Assembly (NCBI GenBank): GCA_964539975.1
Contig: CAZIKK010000026.1
Coordinates: 1 to 26,948 of the forward strand
Length of the DNA stretch: 26,948 nt
Direction of reading: 5' to 3'
Source: 38-11 sp964539975
GTDB lineage: Bacteria > Bacillota > Clostridia > Tissierellales > Dethiosulfatibacteraceae
A model generated the notes under the pieces. The model was not told the DNA's origin. It saw only the letters and a program-made list of their open reading frames with translations, and searched no databases. The position numbers and the translations under genes are program-made. Position 1 is the stretch's first letter. Every line of letters starts with the position of its first letter. Positions 24,064 to 26,948 of the stretch are shown in pieces.

Positions 24064-25422
24064 ATGAAAAAAGGTGAAGAAATCAAACTAAGAATTGAGA
24101 CATTTGAGTTTCCCAATAAAGGCACAGGCTATGTAGACCAGACACGAGTAGTTGTAAAAAACGCATTGCCGGGACAGACTGTGAAAGCAATTGTATCGAA
24201 GAAAAGAAAAAACAAGATTGAAGCCAGGCTGGTTGAAGTGTGCGACAAAGCACCATATGAACTAGAGCCCGTGTGCAACCATTTTGGAAAATGTGGTGGT
24301 TGTCTGTTGCAAACGATGCCTTATGAAATGCAATTGCAACATAAAGATACCTATGTCCAACAAACACTATCAACTGTTACAGCAGAGAGTTATCATTATC
24401 GTGGCATTGTCCCAAGTCCAAATCAACTTCGGTACCGAAACAAAATGGAATTTTCTTTTGGGGATAGTTATAAAGGAGGTCCGTTATCTCTTGGATTGCA
24501 CCAAAGAAACAGATTTTATGAAATTGAGACAACGGATACATGCCAGCTAGTAGATGGTGATTTCACGAAGATCCTTAGAGCTGTTTTGGCGTATTTCTCT
24601 GAAAAGAAGACGCCATTCTACCATAAAAAGACGCATGAAGGCTATTTGAGACATTTGGTGATCCGAAAAGGAGAATTTTCAAACGAATTGATGATTAATC
24701 TTGTCACAACTTCTCAAGAAGAACTTGATGAAACCGGGTTTGTGTCAAGTGTTTTAGATTTGAATTTGTCCGGAGTCGTTCAAAGTATGATACACACTAC
24801 TAATGATCGGTTAGGTGATGTGGTGCAACCAGACGACATGAAGCTTTTGTATGGTTCGATGCTTATAAAAGATAAACTTCTTGGTTTGACATTTGAAATT
24901 TCTCCTTTCTCATTTTTTCAGACTAATTCTTCAGGAGCAGAAAAACTCTATGAAATTGTTCGGAGATATGCTGGGACAAAGAGTCAACATACAATTCTTG
25001 ATCTTTATTGTGGAACAGGAACCATCGCACAAATTTTATCGCCAATAGCCAAAAAAGTTATAGGGGTTGAATTGGTCCATGAAGCTATTGAAAAAGCGAG
25101 AGAAAATGCAAACCTTAATGGCATCACTAATTGCGAATTTGTCCAAGGAGATGTTTTGAAAGTAGTGGATACATTACCAGACAATGCAGATATTGTTGTG
25201 TTAGATCCTCCTAGAAGTGGCATACACCCTAAGGCGATCAACAAGATTATTTCATTTGAACCAGAAACCTTCATCTATATTTCGTGTAACCCTAAAGCAT
25301 TGTCGCAGGATTTGCCAACTTTCTTGGAAGCAGGATATAGAATTGAAGAGTCGATTTCAGTTGATATGTTCCCAATGGTAACGCACGTCGAGGTTTGTTG
25401 TTGCCTCACAAGGGTAAAATAA
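24064..25422 (+). CDS. rlmD: 23S rRNA (uracil-5-)-methyltransferase, RlmD/RumA family
   Basis: SAM-dependent enzyme methylating C5 of a uridine in 23S rRNA (RlmCD type in Firmicutes; U747 and/or U1939, not decidable here). The 452-residue protein has an N-terminal TRAM domain, four cysteines for a 4Fe-4S cluster (C71, C77, C80, C160, spaced as in E. coli RlmD), the SAM motif LDLYCGTGTIAQ, LDPPRSG, and the catalytic cysteine C408 in ISCNPKAL. It ends THVEVCCCLTRVK, close to the normal HxE...RVK end, so the protein is complete. No terminator follows: 22 bp later lies the stop of a convergent serine recombinase gene. The 3' end of rum/rlmD genes is a known insertion target for serine-recombinase elements in streptococci. 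Confidence 0.95.
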   Translation: MKKGEEIKLRIETFEFPNKGTGYVDQTRVVVKNALPGQTVKAIVSKKRKNKIEARLVEVCDKAPYELEPVCNHFGKCGGCLLQTMPYEMQLQHKDTYVQQTLSTVTAESYHYRGIVPSPNQLRYRNKMEFSFGDSYKGGPLSLGLHQRNRFYEIETTDTCQLVDGDFTKILRAVLAYFSEKKTPFYHKKTHEGYLRHLVIRKGEFSNELMINLVTTSQEELDETGFVSSVLDLNLSGVVQSMIHTTNDRLGDVVQPDDMKLLYGSMLIKDKLLGLTFEISPFSFFQTNSSGAEKLYEIVRRYAGTKSQHTILDLYCGTGTIAQILSPIAKKVIGVELVHEAIEKARENANLNGITNCEFVQGDVLKVVDTLPDNADIVVLDPPRSGIHPKAINKIISFEPETFIYISCNPKALSQDLPTFLEAGYRIEESISVDMFPMVTHVEVCCCLTRVK

Positions 25423-25444
25423 TAAACCGGAGGCCCGGCCATGC
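25370..25444. mobile_element. Putative element boundary (attachment site) at the 3' end of rlmD
   Basis: The conserved last codons of rlmD (THVEV at about 25379-25393) are followed within 55 bp by the recombinase stop codon, with a short GC-rich spacer (CCGGAGGCCCGGCC) and no terminator. Base composition rises visibly to the right. By analogy with serine-recombinase elements that insert in the 3' end of rum genes, this is a likely attL or attR. The core cannot be defined without the other end. Confidence 0.5.
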
Positions 25445-26869
25445 TTACTTTTTGGGAGCGAAAGACCAATGAATGTCGATATCTTCACCGTTAATAATTA
25501 TTCGGTCTATGAGGCTTCTCATTATGTGCCGCTTTTGCTCCATATCGGCTATATCCCAAAGAGTGGGAATTTCTGAAAGTATGGCCATAACACCCTCGGT
25601 GTCAAAGTCGATAGAGGCGTCCTCCTTAACCTCGCTTAATTGTTTTGACAAAGCCTTTTTTTCTTGATATAGTTTTTCTATCCTCTCGCTTACCATATCG
25701 AGGGGCATGGTTTCTTTTTGATATAGATCCATCAGTCGGTTAATCTGACGGTCTAGATCATCAATTTTTTTCTGTAGGATTTTGGTTTCTTCCATGGGCT
25801 GCCTTTTAGAGGCGGTCTCTTTTTTTAGCAGCTCTTTGAAATAGTTTTTATCAAAGGCCAGCTTTTTAATTTCCCCCTCGATGATAGGATCCAGCTTAGT
25901 CACATTCCAGTTTTTATTTTTGCAATTAGGATCCTTAATCATATGGCGGGCGGTTTTCCCTCTGGAATAGCAGGTGTAATACCTCAAATCTCCCCGGTTA
26001 CGCTTTACATAGTACCGGGCCCCGCAATTTCCACAGTAGAGGAACCCCTGCAGCAGCGAATTACTCTCAAAGACCTTTTTATAAATCTTTCTTTTCCTTT
26101 CCCGGATAGCTTGAGCCTCCTCGAATTGTTCCGGCGTGATAATGGGCTCGTGGGCGTTCTCAGTCACAACGCCTTTATAGCGGATAATACCGAGATACAC
26201 GTCGGAGCCTAACACACTGCGGATAGAGGAATTACTTTTCCATGAGCCGTAGCGGTTAGTATAGCCTTTTTCCTGCAGCGTCTGCGCGATTTTATCATCA
26301 CCAGCACCAGCAATATACATGTCGTAAATTTCCCGGACCTGCATAGCCTCATATTCATTGATAACCAGCCTCCCATCTTCATAGTCATAACCGATAGGAT
26401 AGAAGGGGCCACCATGGGAAAGGCCCTCCTTAGCTCTTTCAATACGGCCCATAAGGGACCGCTCTTTTATTTGCTCCCTTTCCAGCTGGGCAAAGACGGA
26501 GAGGATCCCAATCATAGCCCGGCCAAAGGAAGTACCAGTGTCGAAACTCTCATTCATGGAGACAAAGTCCACATTAGCCGGGAGAAATACCTCCTCGATT
26601 AAGTGGAGCGTGTCCTTTTGACTACGAGAGAGGCGGTCCAGCTTGTAGACTAAAACGACATTTACCTTTTCAATTTCTGATATTAGTTTTTGCATAGCGG
26701 GCCTATCAAGAGAGGATCCAGAATAGCCACCGTCGATATAAATATCATGGACGAGCCAATCCTTAGCCTTGCAATAGGACAGGAGCCTTTCTTTTTGGGC
26801 TCCGATGGAATAACCCTCTTGAGCCTGCTCTTGAGTGGATACCCTGATATAAATTGCAGCTTTTCTCAT
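25445..26869 (-). CDS. Large serine recombinase (integrase)
   Basis: Site-specific recombinase that inserts and excises mobile DNA through a serine-linked intermediate. The 474-residue protein has the resolvase catalytic domain (about 1-150) with the nucleophile S11 in YIRVST, and arginines in SLDRPA and KLDRLSRS. The recombinase domain (about 160-280) follows, then a zinc ribbon starting at YCGNCG with two later cysteines, and a charged coiled-coil region (about 355-435). Size is in the range of A118/TP901-1-type integrases. GGAGGTGACTT precedes the ATG. The gene looks richer in G and C than its neighbours, a sign of transfer. It faces rlmD and ends 22 bp from it, so the element should extend to the right, beyond the window. 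Phage or conjugative element cannot be decided. Confidence 0.94.
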   Translation of the reverse strand: MRKAAIYIRVSTQEQAQEGYSIGAQKERLLSYCKAKDWLVHDIYIDGGYSGSSLDRPAMQKLISEIEKVNVVLVYKLDRLSRSQKDTLHLIEEVFLPANVDFVSMNESFDTGTSFGRAMIGILSVFAQLEREQIKERSLMGRIERAKEGLSHGGPFYPIGYDYEDGRLVINEYEAMQVREIYDMYIAGAGDDKIAQTLQEKGYTNRYGSWKSNSSIRSVLGSDVYLGIIRYKGVVTENAHEPIITPEQFEEAQAIRERKRKIYKKVFESNSLLQGFLYCGNCGARYYVKRNRGDLRYYTCYSRGKTARHMIKDPNCKNKNWNVTKLDPIIEGEIKKLAFDKNYFKELLKKETASKRQPMEETKILQKKIDDLDRQINRLMDLYQKETMPLDMVSERIEKLYQEKKALSKQLSEVKEDASIDFDTEGVMAILSEIPTLWDIADMEQKRHIMRSLIDRIIINGEDIDIHWSFAPKK

Positions 26870-26916
26870 AAGTCACCTCCAATACGAACCTCGCGATTTG
26901 TAAACTTAAATGAAAA

Positions 26917-26946
26917 TTGAGGACTCCAAACCCTCTGTGGTACAAT
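26917..26946 (+). promoter_or_regulatory. Possible divergent promoter reading into the element
   Basis: TTGAGG (26917-26922) and TACAAT (26941-26946) are 18 bp apart on the plus strand, with TGG before the -10. It lies about 48 bp upstream of the recombinase start and points out of the window, so a divergent element gene is expected to the right. Confidence 0.4.
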
Positions 26947-26948
26947 GT

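Noticed and set aside
1..26948. CRISPR arrays, rRNA or tRNA genes, insertion sequences
   Set aside because: No regularly spaced repeats, no tRNA or rRNA landmark sequences and no transposase were seen on either strand.

Overview
The window reads as a chromosomal segment of a low-GC, anaerobic Gram-positive bacterium of the class Clostridia. The signs are strong AGGAGG ribosome-binding sites, an A/T-rich codon bias, a T-box-controlled ileS, a B12-dependent (class II) ribonucleotide reductase, a sigma-54-controlled acyl-CoA dehydrogenase/Etf/3-hydroxybutyryl-CoA dehydrogenase operon typical of butyrate-type fermentation, and c-di-GMP proteins. The genus cannot be fixed from the sequence alone.

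Layout. 1-3.2 kb: lysA (minus strand) diverges from dapF and a DppA-like D-aminopeptidase, a diaminopimelate/lysine and peptidoglycan-related cluster. 3.3-5.8 kb: nrdJ behind a good sigma-A promoter carrying two NrdR boxes. 5.9-7.1 kb: an EAL-HDOD protein whose EAL half looks degenerate. 7.15-10.6 kb: an isoleucine T-box leader and ileS. 10.6-11.3 kb: two tandem, homologous, very short cysteine-rich proteins on the minus strand, with their own promoter. 11.3-13.8 kb: folC and a UgtP/MurG-like glycosyltransferase, minus strand. 14.0-16.1 kb: a CBS-PAS-AAA+ sigma-54 activator. 16.07-20.75 kb: three near-identical dyad sites, a -24/-12 promoter, then maoC-like hydratase, acyl-CoA dehydrogenase, etfB, etfA and hbd, closed by a terminator. 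20.8-25.4 kb: a tight operon of NUDIX hydrolase, alr, membrane diguanylate cyclase, DUF1294 protein and rlmD. 25.4 kb to the end: a large serine recombinase pointing back at the 3' end of rlmD, read here as the left end of an integrated mobile element that continues beyond the window.

How it works together. The most coherent regulatory unit is the sigma-54 module. The activator gene ends inside the first of three 19-bp sites (pattern TGT-N12-ACA, 13 of 19 columns identical) spaced 41 and 32 bp, about 150-225 bp upstream of a -24/-12 promoter that drives the acyl-CoA operon. That operon holds the reductive half of C4 acyl-CoA metabolism, but within the window it has a MaoC/PhaJ-type hydratase where a crotonase would be expected, and no thiolase. 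The most novel-looking genes are the paired 48/49-residue proteins sharing a C-x4-C-x7-C-x4-C core. Several gene starts were moved downstream of the longest possible frame because a ribosome-binding site decides them (lysA, nrdJ, ileS, acyl-CoA dehydrogenase, etfB).
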